Assembly (NCBI RefSeq): GCF_019966545.1
Contig: NZ_JAIMIC010000003.1
Coordinates: 62,001-126,000, forward strand
DNA length: 64,000 bases
Origin: Heliomarina baculiformis
Lineage (GTDB): Bacteria > Pseudomonadota > Alphaproteobacteria > Rhodobacterales > Rhodobacteraceae
Direction of reading: 5' to 3'
Shown here: positions 24,799-33,376 of the stretch, piece by piece
How the letters are laid out: each line of letters opens with the position of its first letter
Position numbering within the stretch: position 1 is the stretch's first letter
Program-made: the position numbers and the translations under genes
Notes under the pieces: model-generated
Database searches by the model: none
Seen by the model: the letters and a program-made list of their open reading frames with translations, nothing else
What the model was told of the DNA's origin: nothing

Positions 24799-26052
24799 AT
24801 GGCCGCAGCACCGGGCGAAAACCTCAAGATCAATGGTGAAAGGCTGTGGGACAGCCTGATGGAGATGGCCAAGATCGGCCCCGGGATCGCGGGCGGCAAC
24901 AACCGCCAGACCCTGACCGACGAAGATGCCGAAGGCCGCGCCCTGTTCCAGAAATGGTGCGAAGAAGCGGGCTGCACCATGGGGCTCGACCAGATGGGCA
25001 ACATGTTCGCCCGTCGCGAAGGCACCGATCCGGATGCGCTGCCGGTCTATGTGGGCAGTCACCTCGATACCCAGCCCACCGGCGGCAAGTATGACGGTGT
25101 TCTCGGCGTGCTCGGCGCGCTAGAGGTGATCCGCTCGATGAACGATTTGGGGATCAAGACGAAACACCCGGTCGTCGCCACCAACTGGACGAACGAGGAG
25201 GGGACGCGCTTTGCCCCCGCCATGCTGTCGTCTGGCGTTTTTGCGGGCGTTCACACGCAGGACTGGGCCTATGAGCGCGAGGACGCCAAGGGCAAGACTT
25301 TCGGCGATGAGCTGAAACGTATCGGCTGGCGTGGCGAGGAAGAAGTCGGCGCGCGCAAGATGCATGCCTTTTTCGAATTGCATATTGAACAGGGTCCGAT
25401 CCTCGAAGCCGAAGGCAAGGACATCGGCGTGGTGACCCATGGTCAGGGCCTGAGCTGGACGCAGGTGACGATCACCGGCAAGGACTCGCATACCGGGTCG
25501 ACCCCGATGCCGATGCGCAAGAACGCCGGTCTCGCGATGGCCCGCGTGCTGGAAAAAGTCGAAGAGATCGCGCTGTCGCACGCGCCGGATGCGGTCGGTG
25601 CGGCCGGGCATATCGATATCTACCCGAACTCGCGCAACGTGATCCCCGGCAAGGTGGTCTTTACCGTCGATTTCCGCTCGCCCAATCTCGCGGTGATCGA
25701 GGACATGGTCGCGCGGCTCAAGACCGACGCGCAGGCGATTTGCGATGACATGGGCATGGAGATCGAATTCGAGAACGTGGGCGGTTTCGACCCCGTCGCC
25801 TTTGACGAAACCTGCGTGGGCGCGATCCGCTCGGCCGCCGAACGGCTGGGTTATTCCCATCGCGACATCATCTCGGGCGCCGGGCATGATGCCTGCTGGA
25901 TCAATCAGGTGGCGCCGACCGCGATGGTGATGTGCCCCTGTGTCGACGGTCTCAGCCATAACGAGGCAGAGGAGATCAGCAAGGACTGGGCCGCCGCCGG
26001 TGCGGATGTGCTTCTTCATGCTGTGCTCGAAACGGCCGAGGTCGTGGAGTGA
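24799..26052 (+). CDS. N-carbamoyl-beta-alanine amidohydrolase (M20 family)
   Basis: This 417-residue enzyme belongs to the Zn-dependent amidohydrolase/peptidase M20 group (HyuC, beta-ureidopropionase and allantoate amidohydrolase). Metal ligands are visible as H88 and D99 (VYVGSHLDTQPTGGKYDG), E133/E134 (TNWTNEEGTRF), H in ELHIEQGPILEAEGK, and the C-terminal H in DGLSHNEAEEISKDW. In this operon it most likely splits N-carbamoyl-beta-alanine, the dihydropyrimidinase product, into beta-alanine, CO2 and ammonia. Allantoate is a possible alternative substrate of the family but no other allantoin genes are present. Confidence 0.92.
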   Translation: MAAAPGENLKINGERLWDSLMEMAKIGPGIAGGNNRQTLTDEDAEGRALFQKWCEEAGCTMGLDQMGNMFARREGTDPDALPVYVGSHLDTQPTGGKYDGVLGVLGALEVIRSMNDLGIKTKHPVVATNWTNEEGTRFAPAMLSSGVFAGVHTQDWAYEREDAKGKTFGDELKRIGWRGEEEVGARKMHAFFELHIEQGPILEAEGKDIGVVTHGQGLSWTQVTITGKDSHTGSTPMPMRKNAGLAMARVLEKVEEIALSHAPDAVGAAGHIDIYPNSRNVIPGKVVFTVDFRSPNLAVIEDMVARLKTDAQAICDDMGMEIEFENVGGFDPVAFDETCVGAIRSAAERLGYSHRDIISGAGHDACWINQVAPTAMVMCPCVDGLSHNEAEEISKDWAAAGADVLLHAVLETAEVVE

Positions 26053-26056
26053 AACA

Positions 26057-27106
26057 GTGACCCCCGTCAGCACAAGGCTGGACGGACTTCAGGCGGGCCG
26101 TGCCGTGGCCGCCGTGATGGTCGTTCTGTACCACCTGACGGTCTATTTCCTGCCGGAGCATTACTATGGCGGGGCAAAAGTCGGGCCGGGGATCTTCAGG
26201 ATGGGCTACGCGGGGGTCGAATTTTTCTTTGTGCTGTCGGGTTTCATCATGGTTTTCGTGCATCTGCGCGACTTCGGTGTCCCCGAACGCGCGCCACGCT
26301 TTCTCGAAAAGCGGATCGTGCGGATCTATCCGATCTACTGGGTCATCTACGGGGTGCTGACGCTGGCCTATTTCGCCGTCCCCAGCGCGGGGCCCGAAAA
26401 CGCGCGCGAACCTGTTGCGATCCTGACCTCGGCGTTGCTCTGGCCCATGCCCGAACTGCCGGTGCTAAGCGTGGCATGGTCGCTCCAGTACGAGATGCTG
26501 TTTTACCTCGTCTTCACCCTGCTGGTGCTGAACCTGCGCTTTGGCGCAGTAGTTTTCGTGCTCTGGACGCTGGCCTGCGTCTGGGCCTCTATGGCCCGGT
26601 TTGACAGCTATCCGTTCAATTTCCTGCTGTCCTTCTACAATCCGCTTTTTGCCTTTGGCATCCTTGCAGCCCTCAGTTTTCGGCGGCTCGACCTGCCGAG
26701 TGCGCGCTGGGTGCTTCTCGTCGGGGCGTTGGCCTTCTTTGCCGTGGGCATCAGCGAGCAGCTGGCTCTTGTCGACTGGAGCAAGGCGGTGCGGACGTGG
26801 TGCTATGGGATCGGGGCCTGCCTTGCGGTGATGGGGCTTGCCGCCGGAGCCATCCAGCCGCCAAGATGGCTGTCTTTTGTCGGCGACGCCTCCTATTCGA
26901 TCTACCTCGTCCACATCCCTGCAATCAGCTTCGCTGGTATCGTTCTGGTCAAGCTGGGCGCGCCGTGGGGACTGCCGCCGTTGGGCATGATGGCGGTCAT
27001 GACGGTCTATGCCGTGGCGGCTGGGGCCATCGTTCACTTGCTCGTCGAAAAGCCATTGTTTTCAATGCTGTCGCGGCGCCGCGCTCCAGTTCCAGGCGGG
27101 GCATGA
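26057..27106 (+). CDS. Acyltransferase 3 family membrane protein
   Basis: A GTG at 26057 with GGAG upstream gives 349 residues and follows the amidohydrolase by four bases. The protein starts with the family signature LDGLQAGRAVAAVMVVLYHL and has about ten membrane helices (for example YAGVEFFFVLSGFIMVFVHL and the closing FVGDASYSIYLVHIPAISFA). Members O-acylate cell-surface sugars or other carriers in the membrane. Its position inside a pyrimidine operon is unexpected; it may modify surface sugars independently. Confidence 0.85.
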   Translation: MTPVSTRLDGLQAGRAVAAVMVVLYHLTVYFLPEHYYGGAKVGPGIFRMGYAGVEFFFVLSGFIMVFVHLRDFGVPERAPRFLEKRIVRIYPIYWVIYGVLTLAYFAVPSAGPENAREPVAILTSALLWPMPELPVLSVAWSLQYEMLFYLVFTLLVLNLRFGAVVFVLWTLACVWASMARFDSYPFNFLLSFYNPLFAFGILAALSFRRLDLPSARWVLLVGALAFFAVGISEQLALVDWSKAVRTWCYGIGACLAVMGLAAGAIQPPRWLSFVGDASYSIYLVHIPAISFAGIVLVKLGAPWGLPPLGMMAVMTVYAVAAGAIVHLLVEKPLFSMLSRRRAPVPGGA

Positions 27107-27143
27107 TGGCGAATACATCAACCACACGAACGGCGGTGACGAC

Positions 27144-27458
27144 ATGAGCGACACCGCAACACCGGAAAGGATCAAGGCGCTCATCGAAGCCGAGATCGCG
27201 GATTACGACATGTCCGCGCGCGAAGCGGCTCCGACGCTGGAAGCCTTTCGCGCCGCGTTGCGCGAGCCGCGTGAAGTGACGGTGAATTTTTCGGGCGGGA
27301 TCACCCAGAAATGCTGGTCGGTCACCCGCCCCAACGGGCCCTACCGGGTCATATATCTGCCGACGGCAGGGTACTTTTCGCTTTGCGTCGAAAGCGATTT
27401 CGGACCTCTGGACATCGGCGTGCATGGAAAGGCGATCGGGTGTTATGCCTCGGTCTGA
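27144..27458 (+). CDS. Unknown 104-residue protein of the pyrimidine operon
   Basis: The ATG at 27144 is chosen over a longer frame that would overlap the acyltransferase gene. The product has an N-terminal charged helix (RIKALIEAEIADYDMSAREA) and a beta-rich half (VNFSGGITQKCWSVTRPNGP, then YRVIYLPTAGYFSLCVESDF, and DIGVHGKAIGCYASV). It has no signal peptide or membrane segment. It ends 15 bases before the dihydropyrimidinase gene, which suggests co-expression. I do not recognise the domain; a helper role for the enzyme is only a guess. Confidence 0.65.
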   Translation: MSDTATPERIKALIEAEIADYDMSAREAAPTLEAFRAALREPREVTVNFSGGITQKCWSVTRPNGPYRVIYLPTAGYFSLCVESDFGPLDIGVHGKAIGCYASV

Positions 27459-27473
27459 CAACAGGAGAGAGAC

Positions 27474-28928
27474 ATGAGTACAGTCATCAAGAACGGGGCC
27501 ATCGTCACGGCGGATCTCAGCTATGAAGCGGATGTGCTGATCGAGAACGGCCAGATCATCGAGATCGGCAAGGGGCTGCGTGGCGACGAGGAACTTGATG
27601 CAAGCGGCTGTTACGTGATGCCGGGCGGAATCGATCCGCATACCCATCTCGAAATGCCCTTCATGGGCACCTACAGCTCCGACGATTTCGAAAGCGGCAC
27701 ACGTGCGGCGCTGGCAGGTGGCACCACGATGGTGGTCGATTTCGCGTTGCCCGATCCGGGTCAGGGTCTGCTTGATGCGCTGAAGCGCTGGGATAACAAA
27801 TCCACCCGCGCACATTGCGACTATTCCTTCCACATGGCCGTCACCTGGTGGGGCGAACAGGTGTTCAATGAGATGGAAACCGTCGTCAAGGAACGCGGCA
27901 TCAACACGTTCAAGCACTTCATGGCCTACAAGGGCGCGCTGATGGTGCAGGATGACGAGATGTATGCCTCGTTCCAGCGCCTGTCCGAACTGGGCGCCAT
28001 CGCGATGGTCCATGCGGAAAACGGCGACGTGGTCGCGGACCTGTCGGCGCGTCTGCTGGCCGAGGGCAATAACGGCCCCGAGGGCCATGCCTATTCCCGG
28101 CCCACTCAGGTCGAGGGCGAGGCCACCAACCGCGCGATCATGATCGCCGACATGGCTGGCGTGCCGCTTTACGTGGTGCATACCTCCTGCGAGGAAAGCC
28201 ACGAAGCGATCCGCCGCGCGCGCCAGCAGGGCAAACGCGTCTGGGGTGAGCCGCTGATCCAGCACCTGACGCTGGATGAGAGCGAGTATTTCAACCAGGA
28301 CTGGGATCATGCCGCGCGTCGCGTGATGAGCCCGCCGTTCCGCAACAAGAAGCATCAGGAAAGCCTGTGGCACGGGCTGATGTCCGGCTCTCTTTCGGTG
28401 GTGGCTACCGATCACTGCGCCTTTACCACCGAGCAAAAACGCTATGGCGTCGGCGATTTCACCAAGATCCCGAACGGGACAGGCGGTCTGGAAGATCGCT
28501 TGCCGATGCTCTGGACCCATGGCGTTGCGACCGGGCGGCTTACGCCGAACGAATTCGTGGCCGTGACCTCGACCAATATCGCCAAGATCCTGAACTGCTA
28601 TCCCAAGAAGGGTGCGATCCTTGTCGGCGCGGATGCGGATATCGTCGTGCTCGATCCGAAAAAGGGCAAGACGATCTCGGCCGCCACGCAGCAGTCCTCG
28701 ATCGATTACAACGTGTTCGAGGGGCAAGAGGTCACGGGCCTGCCGCGCTTTACCCTGACCCGCGGGCAGGTCGCGGTTTATGACGGCGAAATGCGGGTCG
28801 AGGAAGGCCACGGCAAGTTCGTCGAACGCGCGCCGAACACGCCGGTCAACACCGCGCTTTCCCAGTGGAAAGAGCTGACATCGCCGCGACCGGTGCAGCG
28901 CACGGGCATTCCGGCAACCGGTGTCTGA
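27474..28928 (+). CDS. hydA: Dihydropyrimidinase
   Basis: This 484-residue cyclic amidohydrolase opens dihydrouracil or dihydrothymine to the N-carbamoyl acid. Its two-metal site is visible: H56 and H58 in GGIDPHTHLEMPFMGTYSS, the carbamylated lysine K153 (FKHFMAYKGALMVQDDEMY), H180 in MVHAENGDVVADLSARLL, the histidine in VVHTSCEESHEAI, and the aspartate in VVATDHCAFTTEQKRYGVGD. Length and motifs match bacterial dihydropyrimidinase/hydantoinase. GGAGAGAGAC precedes the ATG. With preTA and the amidohydrolase it completes the reductive pathway to beta-alanine. Confidence 0.94.
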   Translation: MSTVIKNGAIVTADLSYEADVLIENGQIIEIGKGLRGDEELDASGCYVMPGGIDPHTHLEMPFMGTYSSDDFESGTRAALAGGTTMVVDFALPDPGQGLLDALKRWDNKSTRAHCDYSFHMAVTWWGEQVFNEMETVVKERGINTFKHFMAYKGALMVQDDEMYASFQRLSELGAIAMVHAENGDVVADLSARLLAEGNNGPEGHAYSRPTQVEGEATNRAIMIADMAGVPLYVVHTSCEESHEAIRRARQQGKRVWGEPLIQHLTLDESEYFNQDWDHAARRVMSPPFRNKKHQESLWHGLMSGSLSVVATDHCAFTTEQKRYGVGDFTKIPNGTGGLEDRLPMLWTHGVATGRLTPNEFVAVTSTNIAKILNCYPKKGAILVGADADIVVLDPKKGKTISAATQQSSIDYNVFEGQEVTGLPRFTLTRGQVAVYDGEMRVEEGHGKFVERAPNTPVNTALSQWKELTSPRPVQRTGIPATGV

Positions 28929-28945
28929 CCGTCTCTGGCGCCTTT

Positions 28946-28990
28946 GCGATGTACAGGCGGTGTACAGGATGTGCACCGCTTGTGCATCGC
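28946..28990. repeat. Inverted repeat between dihydropyrimidinase and the ABC transporter genes
   Basis: GCGATGTACAGGCGGTG (28946-28962) and CACCGCTTGTGCATCGC (28974-28990) pair with two mismatches in 17. It could be a weak terminator, RNA-processing hairpin or operator. There is no immediate T-run. Confidence 0.5.
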
Positions 28991-29036
28991 CTGAAATCGG
29001 GTGCCTTAAGTTTTTATGAACAAGAAGAGAGCCTTA

Positions 29037-29810
29037 ATGCCGGTCATTGAAGCCAGAAATCTCGAGCTGACCTTTCAGACCAATGACGGTCCGGTTCATG
29101 CGCTCAAGGATGTGAACCTTTCCATAGAAAAGGGGGACTTTGTCAGCTTTATCGGCCCGTCGGGCTGTGGCAAGACGACCTTTCTACGCTGCATGGCGGC
29201 GCTTGAGCATCCAACCGGGGGCGAGATCACCGTTAACGGAGTGTCGCCGGAGGAAGCGCGTCAGGCGCGGGCCTATGGCTATGTGTTCCAGGCGGCGGGG
29301 CTTTACCCATGGCGGACCATCGCGGGCAATATCAAGCTTCCGCTCGAGATCATGGGGTTCTCCAAGGCCGAGCAGGAAAAACGCGTCAAGGACGTGCTGC
29401 AACTGGTTGATCTGGAAGGTTTTGGTGGCAAATACCCTTGGCAGCTTTCGGGCGGCATGCAGCAGCGCGCCAGTATCGCGCGGGCGCTGGGATTCGATGC
29501 AGATATCCTCTTGATGGATGAACCCTTCGGGGCGCTGGACGAAATCGTGCGCGATCACCTCAACGAACAGCTTCTTGCGCTCTGGGCGCGGACCGAGAAG
29601 ACGATCGGTTTCGTAACCCATTCGATACCCGAGGCGGTGTATCTGTCGACGCGGATCGTGGTGATGAGCCCCCGGCCGGGCCGGATCACCGATGTGATCG
29701 AAAGCCCGCTGCCGAAAGAGCGGCCACTTGAAATCCGCGATACGCCGGAATTCATCGAGATCGCGCACCGGGTGCGGGAAGGTCTGCGGGCGGGGCATCT
29801 TGATGAGTGA
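29037..29810 (+). CDS. ABC transporter ATP-binding protein (SsuB/TauB type)
   Basis: The ATG at 29037 follows AGAAGAGAG and gives 257 residues. Walker A is GPSGCGKTTFLRCM, the signature is LSGGMQQRASIARALGFDAD, and Walker B is LLMDEPFGALDEI. The switch histidine is in VTHSIPEAVYLSTRIVVMSP. This is the nitrate/taurine/NMT1-type ATPase that powers uptake with the two permeases and binding protein that follow. Its position next to dihydropyrimidinase suggests import of pyrimidines or related bases. Confidence 0.94.
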   Translation: MPVIEARNLELTFQTNDGPVHALKDVNLSIEKGDFVSFIGPSGCGKTTFLRCMAALEHPTGGEITVNGVSPEEARQARAYGYVFQAAGLYPWRTIAGNIKLPLEIMGFSKAEQEKRVKDVLQLVDLEGFGGKYPWQLSGGMQQRASIARALGFDADILLMDEPFGALDEIVRDHLNEQLLALWARTEKTIGFVTHSIPEAVYLSTRIVVMSPRPGRITDVIESPLPKERPLEIRDTPEFIEIAHRVREGLRAGHLDE

Positions 29811-29849
29811 TCTCATGTGTTTGCAAGCCGGCCTTGATGTGAGGGCGGC

Positions 29850-30782
29850 ATGATGCGGACGTTCTGGGCCGTACTGGTGGTGGTCGCCGCAATCGTGCTG
29901 TTCTGGTACGCGGCGGCGGTGCCGATGAATATCAAGACCGCGCTCACACAGGCGGAACGCGAGGGCGCGGTGATCTCTCCCGAAGGCGCGGCGGCGCGGC
30001 GCGACATGAGCGCGATTGCGCTGGCGCTGGCGAACCCGGGTCAATGGGGCGATACGCTGGTGCAGGACAAGCCGAGGCTGCCGACCCCGGACCAAGTGGC
30101 GGTGGAACTCTGGCAGACCAGCGGGGCGATGGTCCTGAAAGGGCGTGCCTTTTCCAAACGCAGCCTGCTGTTTCACGGCTGGGTCACGCTGAGCGCGACG
30201 CTGCTCGGGTTCGGGATCGGCACGGTGCTGGGCGTCGTGCTCGCGGTCGGGATCGTGCATAGCCGGGTGATGGACATGAGCGTGATGCCCTGGGCCATCG
30301 TGAGCCAGACCATCCCGATCATCGCGCTGGCGCCGATGATCATCGTGGTCCTGTATTCGGTCGGGGTGCAGGGGATCATCCCCAAGGCGATCATATCGGC
30401 GTATCTGAGTTTCTTCCCGGTGGTGGTCGGCATGGTGAAAGGGCTGCGCAGCCCGGATTCCATGCAGCTCGATTTGCTGCGGACCTATAACGCGAGCACA
30501 TCGCAGGGGTTCTGGAAGCTGCGGTTGCCATCTTCGCTGCCTTATCTCTTTGCCTCGCTGAAGGTGGCGATTGCCGCCTCGCTGGTGGGGGCCATCGTGG
30601 GTGAGTTGCCGACGGGCGCGGTGTCGGGCCTTGGCGCGCGGCTCTTGGCCGGGAGCTACTACGGGCAGACGATCCAGATCTGGTCGGCTCTGTTTGCGGC
30701 CGCCATCCTCGCGGCCTTGCTGGTCGGGATACTGGGCATGATCGAGCGGCTGTTGCTGCGCCGCATGGGGGTACTCGCATGA
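29850..30782 (+). CDS. ABC transporter permease
   Basis: This 310-residue protein has an N-terminal helix and a ~70-residue hydrophilic segment before the usual five to six membrane helices. The BPD-transport EAA-like loop (RSPDSMQLDLLRTYNASTSQ, then GFWKLRLPSSLPYLFASLKV) is clear. The unusual long periplasmic or cytoplasmic insert (residues 25-85) sets it apart from the second permease. It pairs with the ATPase 39 bp upstream and with the permease at 30868. Confidence 0.9.
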   Translation: MMRTFWAVLVVVAAIVLFWYAAAVPMNIKTALTQAEREGAVISPEGAAARRDMSAIALALANPGQWGDTLVQDKPRLPTPDQVAVELWQTSGAMVLKGRAFSKRSLLFHGWVTLSATLLGFGIGTVLGVVLAVGIVHSRVMDMSVMPWAIVSQTIPIIALAPMIIVVLYSVGVQGIIPKAIISAYLSFFPVVVGMVKGLRSPDSMQLDLLRTYNASTSQGFWKLRLPSSLPYLFASLKVAIAASLVGAIVGELPTGAVSGLGARLLAGSYYGQTIQIWSALFAAAILAALLVGILGMIERLLLRRMGVLA

Positions 30783-30823
30783 GGCTATGTCGGAGGGGCT
30801 CTGCCCCGGTCGCGCAGGCGCGA

Positions 30824-30859
30824 CCTCCCCGGGATATTTTTGACCCAAAGAAGCAGGGG
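30824..30859 (+). repeat. Dispersed intergenic repeat, copy 3
   Basis: CCTCCCCGGGATATTTTTGA, then CCCAAAGAAGCAGGGG. It lies 42 bp behind the first permease stop and in the same orientation. It is preceded by two short GC-rich hairpins (30795-30807 and 30808-30825). Its end supplies the AGGGGA ribosome site of the second permease gene. Confidence 0.85.
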
Positions 30860-30867
30860 AACGCAGC

Positions 30868-31713
30868 ATGACGGAACTGGTGCTGGCACTCGTGATCTGG
30901 GCCGCGGGATGGGGGCTGAATGCATGGCTGGCCCGGAGCGCGGCCTCGGAGACGCGGGTTGTGAAATTCCTTGTGCCCTTCATCTTTGGCGCGACGCTCG
31001 TGCTGGTCTGGGAAATGGTGGTGCGGGGGCTGAATGTCCCGATGGTGATCCTGCCGGCGCCCTCGGTCATCGCGATGCGCTTTGCCTCGAGCCTGCCGAT
31101 CCTTTGGGTCGATTTCGTGCAGACCTTTCTGAAGGGGGCGCTGGGTGGCTATGTCATCGGCTGCGCGGCGGCCTTTCTGGTGGCGATCCTTGTGGACCGG
31201 TTCGATTTCCTGCGGCGCGGGCTGTTGCCGGTCGGAAATTTCGTGGCGGCCCTGCCGATCGTGGGGACCGCGCCGATCCTCGTGATGTGGTTCGGATTCG
31301 ACTGGCAGTCAAAGGCGGCGGTGGTCGTGGTCATGGTGTTCTTTCCGATGCTGGTGAACACGGTGGCCGGTCTGCGCGAGGCGAGCGCGATGCAGCGCGA
31401 CCTGATGCAGACCTACGGGGCCAGCTATGGCCAGGCGTTTTTCAAACTGCGCCTGCCGGCGGCGATGCCGTTCATTTTCAACGGTTTGAAGATATCGACG
31501 ACGCTGGCCCTGATCGGGGCGATTGTTGCCGAATTTTTCGGCTCGCCGACGCTGGGGATGGGGTTTCGCATCTCGACCTCGGTAGGGCAGCTTGCGCTGG
31601 ACATGGTCTGGGCCGAGATTGTGGTGGCGGCGCTTGCCGGGTCGGCGTTTTACGGGGTTGTGGCGCTGGTGGAGAAGGCGGTGACCTTCTGGCACCCGTC
31701 GCAGCGGGCCTGA
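30868..31713 (+). CDS. ABC transporter permease
   Basis: This 281-residue permease of the same family has six membrane helices and the EAA loop (REASAMQRDLMQTYGASYGQ, then AFFKLRLPAAMPFIFNGLKI). Its ATG lies nine bases behind the ribosome site provided by the repeat. Together with the preceding permease it would form a heterodimeric channel, whereas many NMT1-type systems have only one permease gene. Confidence 0.93.
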   Translation: MTELVLALVIWAAGWGLNAWLARSAASETRVVKFLVPFIFGATLVLVWEMVVRGLNVPMVILPAPSVIAMRFASSLPILWVDFVQTFLKGALGGYVIGCAAAFLVAILVDRFDFLRRGLLPVGNFVAALPIVGTAPILVMWFGFDWQSKAAVVVVMVFFPMLVNTVAGLREASAMQRDLMQTYGASYGQAFFKLRLPAAMPFIFNGLKISTTLALIGAIVAEFFGSPTLGMGFRISTSVGQLALDMVWAEIVVAALAGSAFYGVVALVEKAVTFWHPSQRA

Positions 31714-31777
31714 GGCCCATAACGACAGAAGAATTCCGGATAAACCGGGGTGGAAGTGTAAACAAGGAGTGTAGAAT

Positions 31778-32773
31778 ATGAAGAAACTGATGACGGGAAT
31801 GGCGCTGGGACTGGCAATAGCTGGTGGCTCGGCGACGGCGGAGACCGATCCGAACAGCGTGAAACTGCAGCTGCAGTGGGTCACGCAGGCGCAGTTCGCG
31901 GGATATTACGTGGCGCTCGACAAGGGCTATTACGAGGAAGAAAACCTCGACGTCGAAATCCTGCCCGGTGGTCCGGATATCGCACCGCCGCAGGTGCTTG
32001 CGGGTGGTGGCGCGGATGTCATGCTGAACTGGATGCCCTCGGCGCTGGCGGCACGTGAAAAGGGCCTGCCGGTTGTGAACATCGCGCAGCCATTCAAGTC
32101 TTCGGGTCTGATGCTGACCTGCTGGAAGGACACCGGCATCACCAGCCCGCAGGATTTCAAGGGCAAGACCATCGGCGTCTGGTTCTTTGGCAATGAATAC
32201 CCGTTCCTCAGCTGGATGAGCCAGGAAGGCATCTCGACCGATGGCGGCGAGGATGGCGTGACCGTGCTCAAGCAGGGCTTTAATGTCGATCCGCTGATCC
32301 AGCGTCAGGCCGATTGTATTTCCACCATGACCTATAACGAATACGGTCAGGTGCTGGATGCGGGGGTTTCCGAAGACGAACTGGTGACCTTCAAATACGA
32401 AGATCAGGGCGTTGCCACGCTGGAAGACGGGATCTGGGCCCTTGAGGAAAACCTCGAGGATCCGGTGTTCGTCGACAAGATGGTACGTTTTGTCCGGGCC
32501 TCGATGAAGGGCTGGAAATACGCCGAGGAGAATCCGGAAGAAGCGGCGATGATCGTGCTCGACAACGATGCGACCGGCGCCCAGACCGAAGCGCATCAGG
32601 TGCGGATGATGGGTGAGATCGCCAAGCTGACCGCCGGCTCCAACGGCGCGCTGGATGAGGCAGATTACCAGCGCACGGTCGATACCCTGCTTGCGGGCGG
32701 TTCCGATCCGGTGATCTCCAAGGCGCCGGAAGGGGCCTGGACCCATGAAATCACCGACAAAGCGCTAAACTAA
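31778..32773 (+). CDS. NMT1/THI5-type substrate-binding protein of ABC transporter
   Basis: This 331-residue protein has a cleavable signal peptide (MKKLMTGMALGLAIAGGSAT, then A-E). The mature part opens with VKLQLQWVTQAQFAGYYVAL and continues DKGYYEEENLDVEILPGG, which are hallmarks of the NMT1/THI5-like domain. That domain binds pyrimidines such as HMP, riboflavin precursors or nucleobases. Given the pyrimidine operon, uracil, thymine or a related base is the probable ligand. It closes the transporter operon and is followed by a strong terminator. Confidence 0.92.
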   Translation: MKKLMTGMALGLAIAGGSATAETDPNSVKLQLQWVTQAQFAGYYVALDKGYYEEENLDVEILPGGPDIAPPQVLAGGGADVMLNWMPSALAAREKGLPVVNIAQPFKSSGLMLTCWKDTGITSPQDFKGKTIGVWFFGNEYPFLSWMSQEGISTDGGEDGVTVLKQGFNVDPLIQRQADCISTMTYNEYGQVLDAGVSEDELVTFKYEDQGVATLEDGIWALEENLEDPVFVDKMVRFVRASMKGWKYAEENPEEAAMIVLDNDATGAQTEAHQVRMMGEIAKLTAGSNGALDEADYQRTVDTLLAGGSDPVISKAPEGAWTHEITDKALN

Positions 32774-32798
32774 GTTTACGCTTTTGCGATGAGACAGG

Positions 32799-32829
32799 CG
32801 CGGCTCCCGGGATCGGGGGCCGCGTTTTT
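32799..32829 (+). terminator. Intrinsic terminator of the pyrimidine transporter operon
   Basis: An 11-bp stem CGCGGCTCCCG / CGGGGGCCGCG (32799-32809 and 32814-32824, one T-G pair) with a GGAT loop is followed by TTTTT. It lies 26 bp behind the binding-protein stop, in front of the convergent VOC gene. Confidence 0.9.
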
Positions 32830-32832
32830 CGT

Positions 32833-33234
32833 TCAGATCTCGGCGTAGATTTCCAGCAGGTTGCCGTCGGGGTCGCGGAAGAACAGCGTACGATGGCCAA
32901 AGCTCTGGTCGGTAGGGGGCGCGATGGGCGTTATGCCATGACGCTCAAGCGCCTCGGCGCAGAGATCCACATGGCCGGGCGGCACACGGAAGGCAAGTTG
33001 CAGGGCAGCGCTCCCGCGTGGGAGCGGCGTATCCGAGGCGGTGAGACCGGGCCTTGAGAGGGCCAGAATGTTCGAGCCTACGCGGTATTCGATCCAGCCG
33101 GCCGATAATTCCCGTTCCAGCGCAAAGCCCAGAACGCCCTCATAAAATCGGCGCATCGCGGCCATGTCGCGGGTAAGGATGACCGTATAGTCGATGGCGC
33201 GGATCGCGGCAAAGGGCGAGGGCTGGTCGTTCAT
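32833..33234 (-). CDS. VOC family (glyoxalase/dioxygenase-like) protein
   Basis: This 133-residue single VOC module has the opening strand AIDYTVILTRDMAAMRRFYE, the middle SAALQLAFRVPPGHVDLCAE and the closing TLFFRDPDGNLLEIYAEI. The closing glutamate and a histidine (HVDL) could bind metal. Such proteins include glyoxalases, fosfomycin-type resistance proteins and unknowns. It is transcribed alone between the pyrimidine and tungstate operons; no substrate can be assigned. Confidence 0.85.
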   Translation of the reverse strand: MNDQPSPFAAIRAIDYTVILTRDMAAMRRFYEGVLGFALERELSAGWIEYRVGSNILALSRPGLTASDTPLPRGSAALQLAFRVPPGHVDLCAEALERHGITPIAPPTDQSFGHRTLFFRDPDGNLLEIYAEI

Positions 33235-33348
33235 GGCAGGGGACTCCGGGTGCTTCGGCTACAAGAGCAAAAGGGTGCGTCCGACGTCAAGAACAGCGCG
33301 TGATTCCGGGTGACCTTTCGTCATACTTATGCAATATACTGTAATCGA

Positions 33349-33372
33349 TACGAAATTGAGGAGAGTTTCGTA
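33349..33372 (+). promoter_or_regulatory. Hairpin with the tupB ribosome site in its loop
   Basis: TACGAAA (33349-33355) and TTTCGTA (33366-33372) form a perfect 7-bp stem. The ten-base loop TTGAGGAGAG contains the GAGGAG ribosome site, five bases before the TTG start of tupB. It may be an RNA control element or a DNA operator for a tungstate-dependent regulator. Confidence 0.5.
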
Positions 33373-33376
33373 AAAA

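Noticed and set aside
26997-28976. Minus-strand frame of 659 codons opposite dihydropyrimidinase
   Set aside because: The plus-strand gene carries all metal ligands of the family; the frame has no recognisable domain.
29184-31070. Minus-strand frame of 628 codons opposite the ABC transporter genes
   Set aside because: The ATPase and both permeases on the plus strand are unmistakable; the frame is rich in His/Arg/Pro as expected for an antisense shadow.
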